Source of the DNA: Campylobacter concisus
GTDB lineage: Bacteria > Campylobacterota > Campylobacteria > Campylobacterales > Campylobacteraceae
Assembly: GCF_002913715.1 (NCBI RefSeq)
Contig: NZ_PPCE01000004.1
Span: 62,001-126,000, forward strand
DNA: 64,000 nucleotides
Direction of reading: 5' to 3'
The translations under genes were made by a program, and so were the position numbers. Under the pieces are notes generated by a model that did no database searches, had not been told where the DNA came from, and saw only the letters and a program-made list of their open reading frames with translations. Positions 9,692 to 22,983 of this stretch are shown here, piece after piece; within the stretch, counting starts at the first letter, position 1; the number at the start of each line of letters is the position of its first letter.

Positions 9692-10957
9692 TTATAAGTC
9701 CCTTGGATCGGCGATTTTACCTGCTATGGCTGAGGCTGCTACAACTGCTGAGTTGGCTAGATAAATTTCACTCGTTCTATCGCCCATACGTCCGACGAAA
9801 TTTCTATTTGTTGTTGAGATACAGCGTTCATTTGCACCTAAAATTCCCATATATCCGCCAAGGCAAGCGCCACAAGTTGGATTGCTCACAACCGCTCCTG
9901 CTTCGATGAAAATGTCGATTAAGCCCTCTTTTTCGGCAGCTCTTGCGATCTTTTGCGTCGCTGGAGTGATGATGAGCCTTGTTTTGCGGGCTACTTTTTT
10001 GCCTTTTAAAATTTGTGCTGCGATTCGAAGGTCGCTTAGGCGGCCATTTGTGCATGAACCGATAAATGCCTGATCGATAGCTATATCGTCGCGAACCGCC
10101 TGTCTTACGCTCTTGCCGTTGCTTGGTAAAAATGGATATGCGATGACTGGATCAAGGTTTGTAATATCGATCTCTAAAATTTTGTCATATTTGGCACCCT
10201 CGTCTGAGTAGAAAAATTTTGGTTTATCGCGTAAATTTTTATCTTTTAAAAACTCTTTTGTGATCTCATCAACCGCGATGATACCGCTCTTTGCACCAGC
10301 TTCGATCGCCATATTACACATTGAAAATCTATCATCCATGCTAAGGCCCTCTATCACCTCGCCGCTAAACTCAAGCGCCTTGTAAAGTGCGCCATCAACG
10401 CCTATTTGACGGATGATCTCAAGGATAAGATCCTTGCCGTAGACGTGTTTATCAAGCTTGCCTTTAAAGATGACCTTGATGCTCTCAGGCACTTTAAACC
10501 AGTTTTTACCAGTGATCATCGCATAAGCTAGGTCGGTACTGCCCATACCAGTGCTAAACGCTCCAAGAGCGCCGTGCGTACAGGTGTGACTATCTGCGCC
10601 TATGATGACGTCGCCTGGGATGACTAGCCCCTTTTCAGGCAAAAGCGCATGCTCGATACCCATATCTTTTTCATCAAAATAGTTTTTAAGGTCGTGTTTG
10701 TAGGCAAATTCGCGTGAAATTTTAGCTTGATTTGCGCTTAGGATGTCCTTTGTAGGGATGTAGTGATCCATAACGATGGCAAAGCCGTCTGGGTTAGCTA
10801 GCTTTTTAGCGCCACTTCGCTCAAACTGCTTGATCGAAATAGGCGTCGTGATGTCGTTACCTATGATCATATCGATCTTGCTTTCAATGATCTCTCCTGC
10901 GCTTACCTCTTTGCCAACGTGATCTGAAAATATTTTCTCGGTGATAGTTTGTTTCAT
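9692..10957 (-). CDS. leuC: 3-isopropylmalate dehydratase large subunit
   Basis: A 421-residue aconitase-superfamily subunit that isomerises isopropylmalate in leucine synthesis together with LeuD. Fe-S cluster cysteines are in GSCTNGR and PTCGACLGG, and substrate-side motifs are GADSHTCTHGALGAF and NRNFVGRMGDRTSEIYLAN. The length matches the HacA/archaeal-type LeuC of Campylobacter. leuD, leuA and leuB are not adjacent, which is unusual compared with leuABCD operons of C. jejuni. An upstream AAGGAA ribosome site fits the ATG at 10957. Confidence 0.93.
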   Translation of the reverse strand: MKQTITEKIFSDHVGKEVSAGEIIESKIDMIIGNDITTPISIKQFERSGAKKLANPDGFAIVMDHYIPTKDILSANQAKISREFAYKHDLKNYFDEKDMGIEHALLPEKGLVIPGDVIIGADSHTCTHGALGAFSTGMGSTDLAYAMITGKNWFKVPESIKVIFKGKLDKHVYGKDLILEIIRQIGVDGALYKALEFSGEVIEGLSMDDRFSMCNMAIEAGAKSGIIAVDEITKEFLKDKNLRDKPKFFYSDEGAKYDKILEIDITNLDPVIAYPFLPSNGKSVRQAVRDDIAIDQAFIGSCTNGRLSDLRIAAQILKGKKVARKTRLIITPATQKIARAAEKEGLIDIFIEAGAVVSNPTCGACLGGYMGILGANERCISTTNRNFVGRMGDRTSEIYLANSAVVAASAIAGKIADPRDL

Positions 10958-11011
10958 AAATTTCCTTTAAATTTTTGAGGCGATTTTAACGAAAATTGCT
11001 AAATTTAAAGA

Positions 11012-11043
11012 AAATTTACTAAGCCAAAAGGCCTAGTAAATTT
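11012..11043 (-). terminator. Hairpin terminator of the TonB-receptor gene
   Basis: AAATTTACTA pairs with TAGTAAATTT, then after one mismatch GCC pairs with GGC around an AAAA loop. On the minus strand a TTTTC stretch follows. It overlaps the stop codon of the receptor gene. Confidence 0.6.
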
Positions 11044-13186
11044 AGAATTTAACGCTAGCGGTCAGCATAAACTGACGAGCATAACCTGGGGTGATAGGCA
11101 GCACTGAAGAGTCGGTTCCAGATGATGCTGTTACGTAGTAAAGTTTATCGGTTAGGTTTTTCACATTAAATGCAAAATTTGTCTCATAGCCTGAAATTTT
11201 AGTCGTATAGCTAACAAAAGCATCGTAAGTAATAGCATGTGGTAATTTATAAAAGCTTCCATAAGCTGCTGAGCTTTTTTGTTGATTGTAAGTATACCAA
11301 GAGCCAAAATACCTGGCGCCACCACCTATTCTTAGACCTTTTACGCCAAGATGAGTAAAATCGTAATTAGCAAATAAACTCGCTTGATGCTTTGGAGTAG
11401 CCTCAAGTGGCCTACCCACCTTCCAAGCCATATTTCTATCTTCTTTTAATTTAGTTTTGGTGTAGGTATAGCTTGAACTTACGCTAAGTCCATCTGTAAT
11501 ACGTCCATTAAAATCAAACTCTACTCCTCTAGAATTTGCTTTACCACTCGTATATGATATATTGTTTACATTGTTTATAATATTTTTCTTATCGATATTA
11601 AATAAAGCTGCCATTGCGGTTATGCTATTGTTTTGAAATTTTGTTCCAAACTCGATAGATTTTCCCTCTTCTGGCTCTAATGAGACAGCACCTTTGCTGC
11701 CGATAGAAGTTTGTGGCTTAAAGCTTTGAGAATGACTAGTATAAACTGACCACTCAGGAGTTAGTAGATATAAAAGTCCGACATTATAAAGCAGCTTGCC
11801 ACCACTTTTATCTATACTTTTTGTAAATGGTACAGGTCTAGCGGCATATCTGTTTTGATCGCCTACTATTTGGTTGTAGTATTCATACCTTAGTCCCGCT
11901 ACAAATATTAAGCTATCGGTTAAATTTATACTATCTTGTGCGTAAGTACCGATCGTTTTTAGTTTGTGGTATTGCGTCTTTTTGCTAGCGCCTCTACTTT
12001 TGATGTCATCTACGCTAACTCTGCCATAGATCGGTGAGTAGATATTTATATTATTTCTAGCATCGTTTGCTTCGATCTGACGAGCTTCTGGACGTTGTCT
12101 TAGATATTCTTTAGCATCTACTCCAAATAAGAGATTATGAGTTATACTTCCAGTTTCTACTATGCCGTTTAATGTAAGTGATCCAGCATGGGTCTTATGC
12201 TCAAAATCTTCATACCACTCCATACGTCTTTTTGCGATTCCGCTAGCTAAATTTATATTCATAATGCGAGCTTGCCCATATTCATGTAGTGAGCGTGAAA
12301 ATGCATAAGCTCCCTTTAATAGCCAATTCTCGCCAAAATTTTTCTCAAAACTTAGATCAAAAGTATCTACTTTGCCATCTATTTCGTTGAATGGCTCATC
12401 TAACCTGACTTTTTTATCTATATCTAAAATTTGTCCTGATTCTAGCATATACATGCCGCGATCTGCGGGGTCGGTGTATTTTGTATGGGAGTAGGCGGCA
12501 TCAATACGATAGTCGTCGCCTTTATAACTTATACTTGGAGCGATGAGTAAATTTTTATATTCGCCATACTCTCTCCAATAATCCTTACCCGACCAATCAA
12601 ATATAAATCTATACGCAAAACCGCTCTCACCCAAAGCCCCAGTTGAATCAAAGCCAAAACCTCTATACTTTTTATTACCAGTGCCAAGCCAAATTTCATT
12701 GCTATTTTCATAAAGCGGTTTTTTAGTTACTAGATTTATGATACCGCCGGCATCTTGAACGCCGTAAAGTAAGCTTGCTGGACCCTTTAACACCTCGACG
12801 CTTTGTACAGTTGCATTAAAGTTGTGCGTCACACCAGCCGATACACCATTACGCATTATAGAGCCATCACGTCCGCCACCAAAGCCACGCTTTAAAGCCG
12901 CATCAAAATTTCCTGAAGTTGTATTCGCATAGCTAACACCACTTACGTTTTGAAGAGATTCCATTAAATTTTCTGGCTTCTTATCCTTTAGCTGCTGCTG
13001 GGTTACGACGTTTACTGTCTGTGGTATCTCAAGAATTGGCGTATTTGTCTTGCCCACCTCACTCGTTGTGGCTCTGTAACCATCGTCTGCGCTATCTTCT
13101 ACACTGATCCCATCCAAGCTTACATCAGTAGCATTTAAAGCAGAAATAGCAAAACAAAGCACCGCACTAATGCGAAATTTATTCAT
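11042..13186 (-). CDS. TonB-dependent siderophore receptor
   Basis: A 714-residue outer-membrane receptor: a signal peptide (residues 1-19), a plug domain with TPILEIPQTVNVVTQQQL, GVSYANTTSGNF, VEVLKGPASLLYG and AGGIINLVTKKP, and a long beta-barrel ending in the aromatic signature ARQFMLTASVKF. This order fits the FhuE/FpvA-like siderophore receptor family. The ligand cannot be told from the sequence. It is a single gene with its own terminator and a Fur-box-like site upstream, so iron repression is likely. No exbB, tonB or periplasmic binding gene adjoins it. Confidence 0.88.
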   Translation of the reverse strand: MNKFRISAVLCFAISALNATDVSLDGISVEDSADDGYRATTSEVGKTNTPILEIPQTVNVVTQQQLKDKKPENLMESLQNVSGVSYANTTSGNFDAALKRGFGGGRDGSIMRNGVSAGVTHNFNATVQSVEVLKGPASLLYGVQDAGGIINLVTKKPLYENSNEIWLGTGNKKYRGFGFDSTGALGESGFAYRFIFDWSGKDYWREYGEYKNLLIAPSISYKGDDYRIDAAYSHTKYTDPADRGMYMLESGQILDIDKKVRLDEPFNEIDGKVDTFDLSFEKNFGENWLLKGAYAFSRSLHEYGQARIMNINLASGIAKRRMEWYEDFEHKTHAGSLTLNGIVETGSITHNLLFGVDAKEYLRQRPEARQIEANDARNNINIYSPIYGRVSVDDIKSRGASKKTQYHKLKTIGTYAQDSINLTDSLIFVAGLRYEYYNQIVGDQNRYAARPVPFTKSIDKSGGKLLYNVGLLYLLTPEWSVYTSHSQSFKPQTSIGSKGAVSLEPEEGKSIEFGTKFQNNSITAMAALFNIDKKNIINNVNNISYTSGKANSRGVEFDFNGRITDGLSVSSSYTYTKTKLKEDRNMAWKVGRPLEATPKHQASLFANYDFTHLGVKGLRIGGGARYFGSWYTYNQQKSSAAYGSFYKLPHAITYDAFVSYTTKISGYETNFAFNVKNLTDKLYYVTASSGTDSSVLPITPGYARQFMLTASVKF

Positions 13187-13220
13187 TAATCATCCCTTAA
13201 AGAAAATTTAATATTATAAA

Positions 13221-13238
13221 AATAGTTATCATTATATA
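13221..13238 (-). promoter_or_regulatory. Fur-box-like operator upstream of the siderophore receptor
   Basis: On the minus strand the site reads TATATAATGATAACTATT, close to the repeated GATAAT/ATTATC units of the Fur consensus. It lies 35-52 bases before the receptor ATG, where repressor binding would block transcription. Confidence 0.55.
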
Positions 13239-13408
13239 AAAATATATTTTAAATTTTTATGAAAAAAATTTACGAAAAATTTATATTTTAATAACATTAC
13301 AAATAAAACATTTGGAAAAATTAAACATGGATCAGAAAACAGATTTTTACTATTCTTTTCATAGCTAGTGATAAAGCTTTTATTAAAACATTTTTGCAAC
13401 ATTTCTGA

Positions 13409-13414
13409 TATAAT
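13409..13414 (+). promoter_or_regulatory. -10 element for the NFACT gene, placing the start at or near +1
   Basis: TATAAT in TCTGATATAATCCCCAC, ending only 6 bases before the ATG at 13421. No Shine-Dalgarno sequence lies between. Normal spacing would put the transcription start at the initiation codon. Confidence 0.55.
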
Positions 13415-13420
13415 CCCCAC

Positions 13421-14743
13421 ATGAAGTACGCACATTTAGTTCAAATAGCAAGTTATTTATCAAATTTTACAAAGATAAACCAAGCAAAACGCATTAATGA
13501 TATGGCTATTTTGATCGAATTTAATGGCGAGAAGATCATCTTTGATCTAAACAAATCAAACTCTGCTATCTACAAAGATGACAAGTTAAAAGAAGCAAAA
13601 ACTTATCAAGCACCTTTTGATAATGTCCTAAAAAAGCGCTTTAACGCCTCGCATATAAAAAGCGTTGAGTGCTTAAAAGATAATAGAATTTTAAAATTTA
13701 TCTGCACGCAAAGTGGCTCATATAAAAGTGAAAATTTTATCCTCTATCTTGAATTTACTGGGCGCTTTACAAATGCTGTGATAACTGATGAAAATAACGT
13801 AATCATCGAAGCGTTAAGACACATCGATAATAGCTACCGAAAGATAGAAACCGGCGAAGTTTTAAGGGAGCTTCCAGCCATCGCTATCAAAGAAAAACCG
13901 TGCGAGCCCATAACTGACTTTGAGGCGTTTTTTAGAAGTGAAGCGGCCAGAGTAAATGAGTCCAGGATAGCTGGCTTAAAAGAGGCGAAGCTTGCAAGCG
14001 TACAAAAAAAGATAGATAGCATGAGCGAAATTTTAAACTCACTTGAAGACAAAGATGAGCTAATGAGAAAGAGTGAAGAAGCTGCAAATTTAGGATCGCT
14101 TTTGCTTGCAAATCTGGGAAATTTTAAGGGCTACGAGAGGGAAATTTGTCTGAAGGATTTTGATGGCAATGAGATAAAACTAACTCTTAGCGATACACCA
14201 AAAAATAGTGCAAATGAGTTTTACGCAAGATCAAAAAAATTTCGTGCAAAAGCCATTGGTGTAGATATAGAAAAAAGAAATTTAAAAGAAAAAATCGAGT
14301 TTTTTGAAGGATTAAAGTCTCTTTTAAAAGAAGCGACCAGTCTTTATGAGCTTGAAATTTTAAGCCCAAAAAACAAGGCAAAACAAAGAGAACGCCACGT
14401 AAAAGATGTGAGTGAAAATGCTGAAATTTTTTACGTTAGAGAATTTAAAATACTAGTTGGTAGAAACGAAAAAGGCAATATAAATTTGCTTGATCTTGCC
14501 AAAAAAGACGATATATGGTTACATCTAAAGGATAACCCAAGCGCCCATGTCATCATCAAGACAAACAAGAGCAGGGTGCCTGAAGATGTGCTAGAAATGG
14601 CAGCTAAATTCTGCGTAGAATTTAGTGTAAAGGGAGCTGGCAGATACGAGGTAGACTACACTAAGCGTGAAAATTTAAAACGTGAAAATGGCGCAAATGT
14701 CACTTATACGAACTATAAAACTATCATCATAAATAAAGGCTAA
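13421..14743 (+). CDS. NFACT-family protein (RqcH/Rqc2-like, FbpA-like)
   Basis: A 440-residue cytosolic protein. The N-terminal NFACT-N-like region (MKYAHLVQIASYL, IEFNGEKIIFDL, FILYLEFTGRFTNAVITDE) is followed by a coiled-coil (about 175-330) and the C-terminal NFACT-R-like region with DDIWLHLKDNPSAHVIIK and KENGANVTYTNYK-like ends. Members bind the 50S subunit and, in bacteria that tag stalled chains, recruit Ala-tRNA. They were once called fibronectin-binding. The C. jejuni counterpart is also annotated that way. It has no ribosome-binding site and is possibly leaderless. A 114-residue unknown follows 3 bases later. Confidence 0.85.
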   Translation: MKYAHLVQIASYLSNFTKINQAKRINDMAILIEFNGEKIIFDLNKSNSAIYKDDKLKEAKTYQAPFDNVLKKRFNASHIKSVECLKDNRILKFICTQSGSYKSENFILYLEFTGRFTNAVITDENNVIIEALRHIDNSYRKIETGEVLRELPAIAIKEKPCEPITDFEAFFRSEAARVNESRIAGLKEAKLASVQKKIDSMSEILNSLEDKDELMRKSEEAANLGSLLLANLGNFKGYEREICLKDFDGNEIKLTLSDTPKNSANEFYARSKKFRAKAIGVDIEKRNLKEKIEFFEGLKSLLKEATSLYELEILSPKNKAKQRERHVKDVSENAEIFYVREFKILVGRNEKGNINLLDLAKKDDIWLHLKDNPSAHVIIKTNKSRVPEDVLEMAAKFCVEFSVKGAGRYEVDYTKRENLKRENGANVTYTNYKTIIINKG

Positions 14744-14746
14744 AAA

Positions 14747-15091
14747 ATGGCTGTAACACCTTTAGGAAATAGTAACTTTATAAATCAAAATGCCCCAGTA
14801 GTATCGCAAGTGCATGCAAATCAACAAGCTAGATTTGATATGCAGTCTTTAATGGCAGCTGAGCTTGCCTCGCAACAAAGTGAAGAAATCAAAGAGGTAC
14901 GTCCGATGGAAGAGTCTTATAAAATAGACCCTGAAAAGGAGCATGAGCGCCAAAAAAATGAAGAAGAAGCAAGTGAGTTTGAGAGCGAAAAACAAAATTC
15001 AAGAGATAGTGACGAGGAAGATTTGGACGATATAGCAGATAATGAGGAAATAGTGCCTAGCGAACATCATATGCTTGACATAACTATTTGA
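14747..15091 (+). CDS. Hypothetical acidic protein
   Basis: A 114-residue soluble protein, Gln/Asn-rich at the start (MAVTPLGNSNFINQN) and strongly acidic from about residue 45 (KNEEEASEFESEKQNS, DSDEEDLDDIADNEE), probably disordered. It has no membrane segment or cysteine. The ATG is 3 bases after the NFACT stop, and its own TGA overlaps the next ATG, so the three form an operon. I know no function. The N-terminal style resembles small flagella-associated Campylobacter proteins, but that is weak. Confidence 0.65.
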   Translation: MAVTPLGNSNFINQNAPVVSQVHANQQARFDMQSLMAAELASQQSEEIKEVRPMEESYKIDPEKEHERQKNEEEASEFESEKQNSRDSDEEDLDDIADNEEIVPSEHHMLDITI

Positions 15092-15354
15092 TGCCTAAAC
15101 ACCCCAGCTACACAAACACCACGTCTCAAGTCAGTGATACTCCCCAACATCTAACCCTCCTTCAAATTTTTAACGCAATAAATGATAAAGAAAAACTTTT
15201 TAAGATCCACTCTGACTCACCCAAAGCCTGCCCACTTGGTAGTAAGATCGAGGGCCTCTTAACCAACCACTTCCTAAAAGCACAAGAAGCCTTAGAGGAT
15301 AGTTTAAGAAGCATTACTTTACAAGATCTATTAGATGAACTTATTAATCTATAA
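15091..15354 (+). CDS. Hypothetical small protein
   Basis: An 87-residue protein without signal or membrane segment. It has a Thr/Ser-rich start (PKHPSYTNTTSQVSDTP) and a helical rest (ALEDSLRSITLQDLLDELI). I chose ATG 15091, which overlaps the previous stop as TGATG. A TTG three bases upstream is possible. It is followed by a hairpin terminator and is the last gene of the NFACT operon. Function unknown. Confidence 0.6.
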   Translation: MPKHPSYTNTTSQVSDTPQHLTLLQIFNAINDKEKLFKIHSDSPKACPLGSKIEGLLTNHFLKAQEALEDSLRSITLQDLLDELINL

Positions 15355-15428
15355 AATTTAAAAAGTTGACAAACTAAGTTATAGAATTTAAAAAGTAGGC
15401 AAATATATAAAAACCAATCTATTTTTTA

Positions 15429-15460
15429 TTAGGAACGCTATGCGCTCCTAACTATTTTTA
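15429..15460 (+). terminator. Terminator after the 87-residue unknown
   Basis: TTAGGAACGC pairs with GCGCTCCTAA (one mismatch) around a 3-base loop, then CTATTTTTATAT. The T-rich side serves the plus strand. Confidence 0.6.
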
Positions 15461-15499
15461 TATATTTTATGTAAGAATTTTTATAAATTTCTAGATTTA

Positions 15500-15946
15500 T
15501 TACTCTTTGCTCTTCTCTTTTTTAGCTTTACTCTTTTTCTCTGCTTTATCTTTTAGGCCTTCTTTCTTATCTTTTATCTCTTTTATACTATCATCTTTAG
15601 CACTATCTTTTTTCTTTTTTGCTTCATCACTCTTTTTACTTGCTTTTTCTTTTATCTCATCTTTTTTAGATTTTATTTTAGATTTTGTGTCATCTATCTT
15701 TGTAGTGCCTGATACTGATATATCTGATTTTAGATTTTCAAATGTCTTGTCGCCTATACCATTTACATTTTTTATATCTTCTATTGAGTTAAATTTATTT
15801 GCTTTTCTATACTCTATTATTGCATCTGCCTTTGAAGATCCTATACCATCTAAACTCATTAGCTCTTCTTTTGTGGCGGTGTTTAAATTTATGGCTGCTA
15901 GTAATGTAGAAGCTGCTGCCAATAGTGAGATTATAATCTTTTTCAT
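15500..15946 (-). CDS. Exported ComEA-like helix-hairpin-helix protein
   Basis: A 148-residue protein: a signal peptide (MKKIIISLLAAASTLLA), a ComEA-type double helix-hairpin-helix DNA-binding domain (about 20-80; INLNTATKEELMSLDGIG, AIIEYRKANKFNSIEDI, VNGIGDKTFENLK), then a long Lys/Asp/Ser/Glu-rich tail of about 60 residues. ComEA proteins bind incoming DNA in the periplasm during natural transformation. The ATG at 15946 is chosen over an upstream one because it starts the signal peptide and has AGGAC before it. The charged tail is longer than usual. Confidence 0.82.
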   Translation of the reverse strand: MKKIIISLLAAASTLLAAINLNTATKEELMSLDGIGSSKADAIIEYRKANKFNSIEDIKNVNGIGDKTFENLKSDISVSGTTKIDDTKSKIKSKKDEIKEKASKKSDEAKKKKDSAKDDSIKEIKDKKEGLKDKAEKKSKAKKEKSKE

Positions 15947-16127
15947 TTTTGTCCTTTTTGGGTAAATTTGGGTTTGGAGTCTATCATATTTGGTGTTTTT
16001 AGTCAACACTCGTATAAAAGCATAAACTAAAAAATATTTATAAATGTAAAGATAAAAAGTCTAATTATTTAAGAATATAAATATTAAAAGATGATTGTTT
16101 AGATAAAGAATATTAAAAATTAACAAA

Positions 16128-16245
16128 GCCCGCAACGACCTACTTTTCCAACATCCCAGTAAGGGAGAGTATCATCAGCCAGGACGAGCTTAGCTTCTTG
16201 GTTCGAGATGGAGCAAGGCGTTTCCTCGTCTGTATAGTCACGGGC
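16128..16245 (-). rRNA. rrf: 5S ribosomal RNA
   Basis: About 118 nt. The ends pair (GCCCGTGACTATA at the 5' side, GTCGTTGCGGGC at the 3' side), and the conserved CGAACCAAGAAGCTAAGC and GATGGTACT-like regions are present. It is the last gene of the rRNA operon. Confidence 0.93.
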
Positions 16246-16354
16246 AGTGTTAAATAAAAGATATATCAGATAAATCTCTTATTTAACACTACTTGATAAA
16301 GTTAAAAGTCATAAACAAAGTTTTATAAAAACATATCTTATTAAGTTTTTATCC

Positions 16355-16372
16355 TTAACAAGGAAGTGATGC
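16355..16372. repeat. 3' arm of the 23S processing stem
   Basis: TTAACAAGGAAGTGATGC is the exact reverse complement of 19308-19325. The two arms enclose 23S rRNA and would form an 18-bp RNase III-type stem in the precursor. Confidence 0.8.
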
Positions 16373-16377
16373 TTATT

Positions 16378-19282
<2,905 letters not shown>

Positions 19283-19608
19283 TTTCTATATTAGATTATT
19301 CTAATTCGCATCACTTCCTTGTTAAAGATAACTTTATGTTACTGTATTTAAATTCTAGCTCTCAAGACGGAAAGCATTGACTACTATTTAGATAAGTTTT
19401 AAATCCTAAATAGATTGTGATGTCAAACTTTTGCATTAAATGCAAAGAGAATAGAAATTTAAATCTTTAACAAGTCCTGTAAAATTGTTTTTAAAACTTG
19501 CTTGTGACTATTAACAATATTAATTAAAAGAACATTTAGACAAAAGTCTAATTAGAAAGTTTAATTTTTAAGCTCTCTAATTAGACTTAATATAGTTAAA
19601 CTATTTTA
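19283..19608 (-). other. Transcribed spacer between tRNA-Ala and 23S
   Basis: About 326 bases, AT-rich, no gene. It carries the 5' arm of the 23S processing stem at 19308-19325 and a TAATTAGACTT / AAGTCTAATTA inverted pair around 19548-19591. Confidence 0.7.
19308..19325. repeat. 5' arm of the 23S processing stem
   Basis: GCATCACTTCCTTGTTAA, a perfect partner of 16355-16372. A shorter version of the same complement (GAAGTGATGCTTA) also lies upstream of 16S at 21603-21615. Confidence 0.75.
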
Positions 19609-19684
19609 TGGTGGAGAATAGCGGGATCGAACCGCTGACCTCCTGCGTGCAAAGCAGGCGCTCTCCCAGCTGAGCTAATTCCCC
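19609..19684 (-). tRNA. tRNA-Ala (anticodon TGC)
   Basis: 76 nt with encoded CCA. The acceptor GGGGAAT pairs with ATTCTCC, the D-arm is AGCTCAGCTGGGAGAGC, the anticodon loop is CTTTGCACG, and the T-arm is GGTTCGATCC. Standard spacer tRNA of the rRNA operon. Confidence 0.96.
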
Positions 19685-19696
19685 AATTAAATTCTC

Positions 19697-19773
19697 TGGT
19701 GGGCCTAACAAGACTTGAACTTGTGACCTCACCCTTATCAGGGGTGCACTCTAACCAGCTGAGCTATAGGCCC
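19697..19773 (-). tRNA. tRNA-Ile (anticodon GAT)
   Basis: 77 nt with encoded CCA. The acceptor GGGCCTA pairs with TAGGCCC, the D-arm is AGCTCAGCTGGTTAGAG, the anticodon loop is CTGATAAG, and the T-loop is GTTCAAGTC. It sits 12 bases before tRNA-Ala. Confidence 0.96.
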
Positions 19774-19867
19774 CTATAGGTCTATCAATCTTTCAAAACT
19801 AAACAAGGATGATTGAGAATATCTTTCTTATAGATATCTTGTGAGAGAATATCTATATGTACTCTAG

Positions 19868-21378
<1,511 letters not shown>

Positions 21379-21642
21379 AATTACCTATCAAAATTTATTT
21401 AATAGGATTTTATTATGAAGTTTTTAATCAAAAAACTTTTAGTTTTATATATTAGTTTGTCTAATCTATTATAAATTATAAAATAATAGACTGGCTCAAT
21501 CGATCACTTGTTTAGATTTCAAAGATTGACTAATAGTTTAACAATTGTAAGTTAAAAGAACTTTCTACTCTGCGTTTTGCAAAACAGAAAGTGAAGTATA
21601 TAGAAGTGATGCTTAAATGCAGATAAAAATCAGGCTAATTTT

Positions 21643-22983
21643 TTAAAAACCCATAAAAAAATTTTGAAGTCCAACTTTTCCATTAAATATAATATCTTTT
21701 TTATTTGGATCATATTTAAATTCACTTATTACTTTTTTGTCCTCTTCTTTAAAATATCCAGCAGATATCAAAGTAGGCTCAACAAAAGCTACTTCTGGCA
21801 CTAGTGTATCAAAAAAATTCGTCAGACTTTCATCGACGCTTATTTTTCCACCAAGAGATAATTTATCAAAAATTTCTGACTGATTTGTTCCCTTTTTAAA
21901 GCCATTTACCGCTGCATCCAAATTTAGCTTTAAAGCCTTATCTCCTTTTTTAAAGCTTAATGTATCTATTTTTATGCTTGGATTCTTTTCTAAGATTTGA
22001 TCTATTATCTCATCAAAATTTAATCCAGCTAAAACATTATAATTTTCTTCATTATTTAAATTATTAAGCTTGTCTAATACATTATTTAATGCAGGCACAT
22101 TGATATTTGCGATTTTGCTATCAAAGACAAAATCTGTATATTTTACTTTATCAACTGCTACTATACCTATTTTTATAACATCGTCTGATCTTCCAAGATC
22201 ATTTGAGATTTCAAATTTTGAGTCATACTTAAAATCATCTATCAAAATATTACTTATATCATTAGAAGCGAAAGACACCCTTTTAAATTTAACTTTTGCC
22301 AAATAAGGTACAAGCTGGCTTTCTAAAATTTTTGAAATCTTAACTGGCTCTTTATAACTTGAGTCAATATAAAATCCTTCGATATTTAGATCAACTTTGT
22401 TGTATTCACTAACATCTTTCAAAGCGATCTTGTCCGCTTCAATCTTTAAGCTGTTTATACTATCTTTTGAATCAAGCGTCATACCAATCTTTATATCTTT
22501 TGTATTAAATGCAGTTTTTTGCTTATCATTAAATTCAATATTGCTAAATTTAATATCCACATCTTTATCGCCAGTTAAACTAACTTTTGTTTTAGTTGTT
22601 GCAATGACATTTGAACCCATAAATGTTGCGATAATGTTTTTAATCATATCGTTTTGAATAGAAATTTTTGAGTCTATTTCAAAGCCATCTATAAAAGCAA
22701 GCGCTGTATGAGAAATTTCATTTTCTACTTTAAAAACCAAATCCTCATTTACATTTTTACCAAATATATTTTCCAAAAGATCTTTTGAAACACTAAAATC
22801 AAATGATCCTTTTGAGCCAAAAAAACCTTTTTTGTAATTGTTATTAGAAATTTTAAAGCCCTTAATATTGTTTAGATCATTCACTATCCTTTGATAGTTC
22901 TTTTCCACCTCATTTGAAGCAAAATAAACCGCCCCAATGGCTACCATGATAACTACGATTAAAGCAGATATCACCTTTTTCAT
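21643..22983 (-). CDS. DUF945 (YdgA-like) exported protein
   Basis: A 446-residue envelope protein. It opens with a signal-anchor (MKKVISALIVVIMVAIGAVYFASNEVE) followed by DLNNIKGFKISNNNYKKGFFGSKGSFDF, the N-terminal signature of the DUF945/YdgA family, then long beta-rich repeats. Family members are periplasmic proteins of unclear role. The ATG at 22983 is preferred over an upstream in-frame start because it begins the signal peptide, has AAGGAG before it, and overlaps the DedA stop as ATGA. It is the last gene before the rRNA operon. Confidence 0.8.
   Translation of the reverse strand: MKKVISALIVVIMVAIGAVYFASNEVEKNYQRIVNDLNNIKGFKISNNNYKKGFFGSKGSFDFSVSKDLLENIFGKNVNEDLVFKVENEISHTALAFIDGFEIDSKISIQNDMIKNIIATFMGSNVIATTKTKVSLTGDKDVDIKFSNIEFNDKQKTAFNTKDIKIGMTLDSKDSINSLKIEADKIALKDVSEYNKVDLNIEGFYIDSSYKEPVKISKILESQLVPYLAKVKFKRVSFASNDISNILIDDFKYDSKFEISNDLGRSDDVIKIGIVAVDKVKYTDFVFDSKIANINVPALNNVLDKLNNLNNEENYNVLAGLNFDEIIDQILEKNPSIKIDTLSFKKGDKALKLNLDAAVNGFKKGTNQSEIFDKLSLGGKISVDESLTNFFDTLVPEVAFVEPTLISAGYFKEEDKKVISEFKYDPNKKDIIFNGKVGLQNFFMGF

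Noticed and set aside
13232-13435. 67-codon frame between the receptor and NFACT genes
   Set aside because: It spans the Fur-type site and the NFACT promoter and has a random, AT-driven composition.
15350-15415. Imperfect tandem repeat with units containing ATTTAAAAAGT
   Set aside because: Only two partial units in AT-rich DNA; not a CRISPR or a clear functional repeat.
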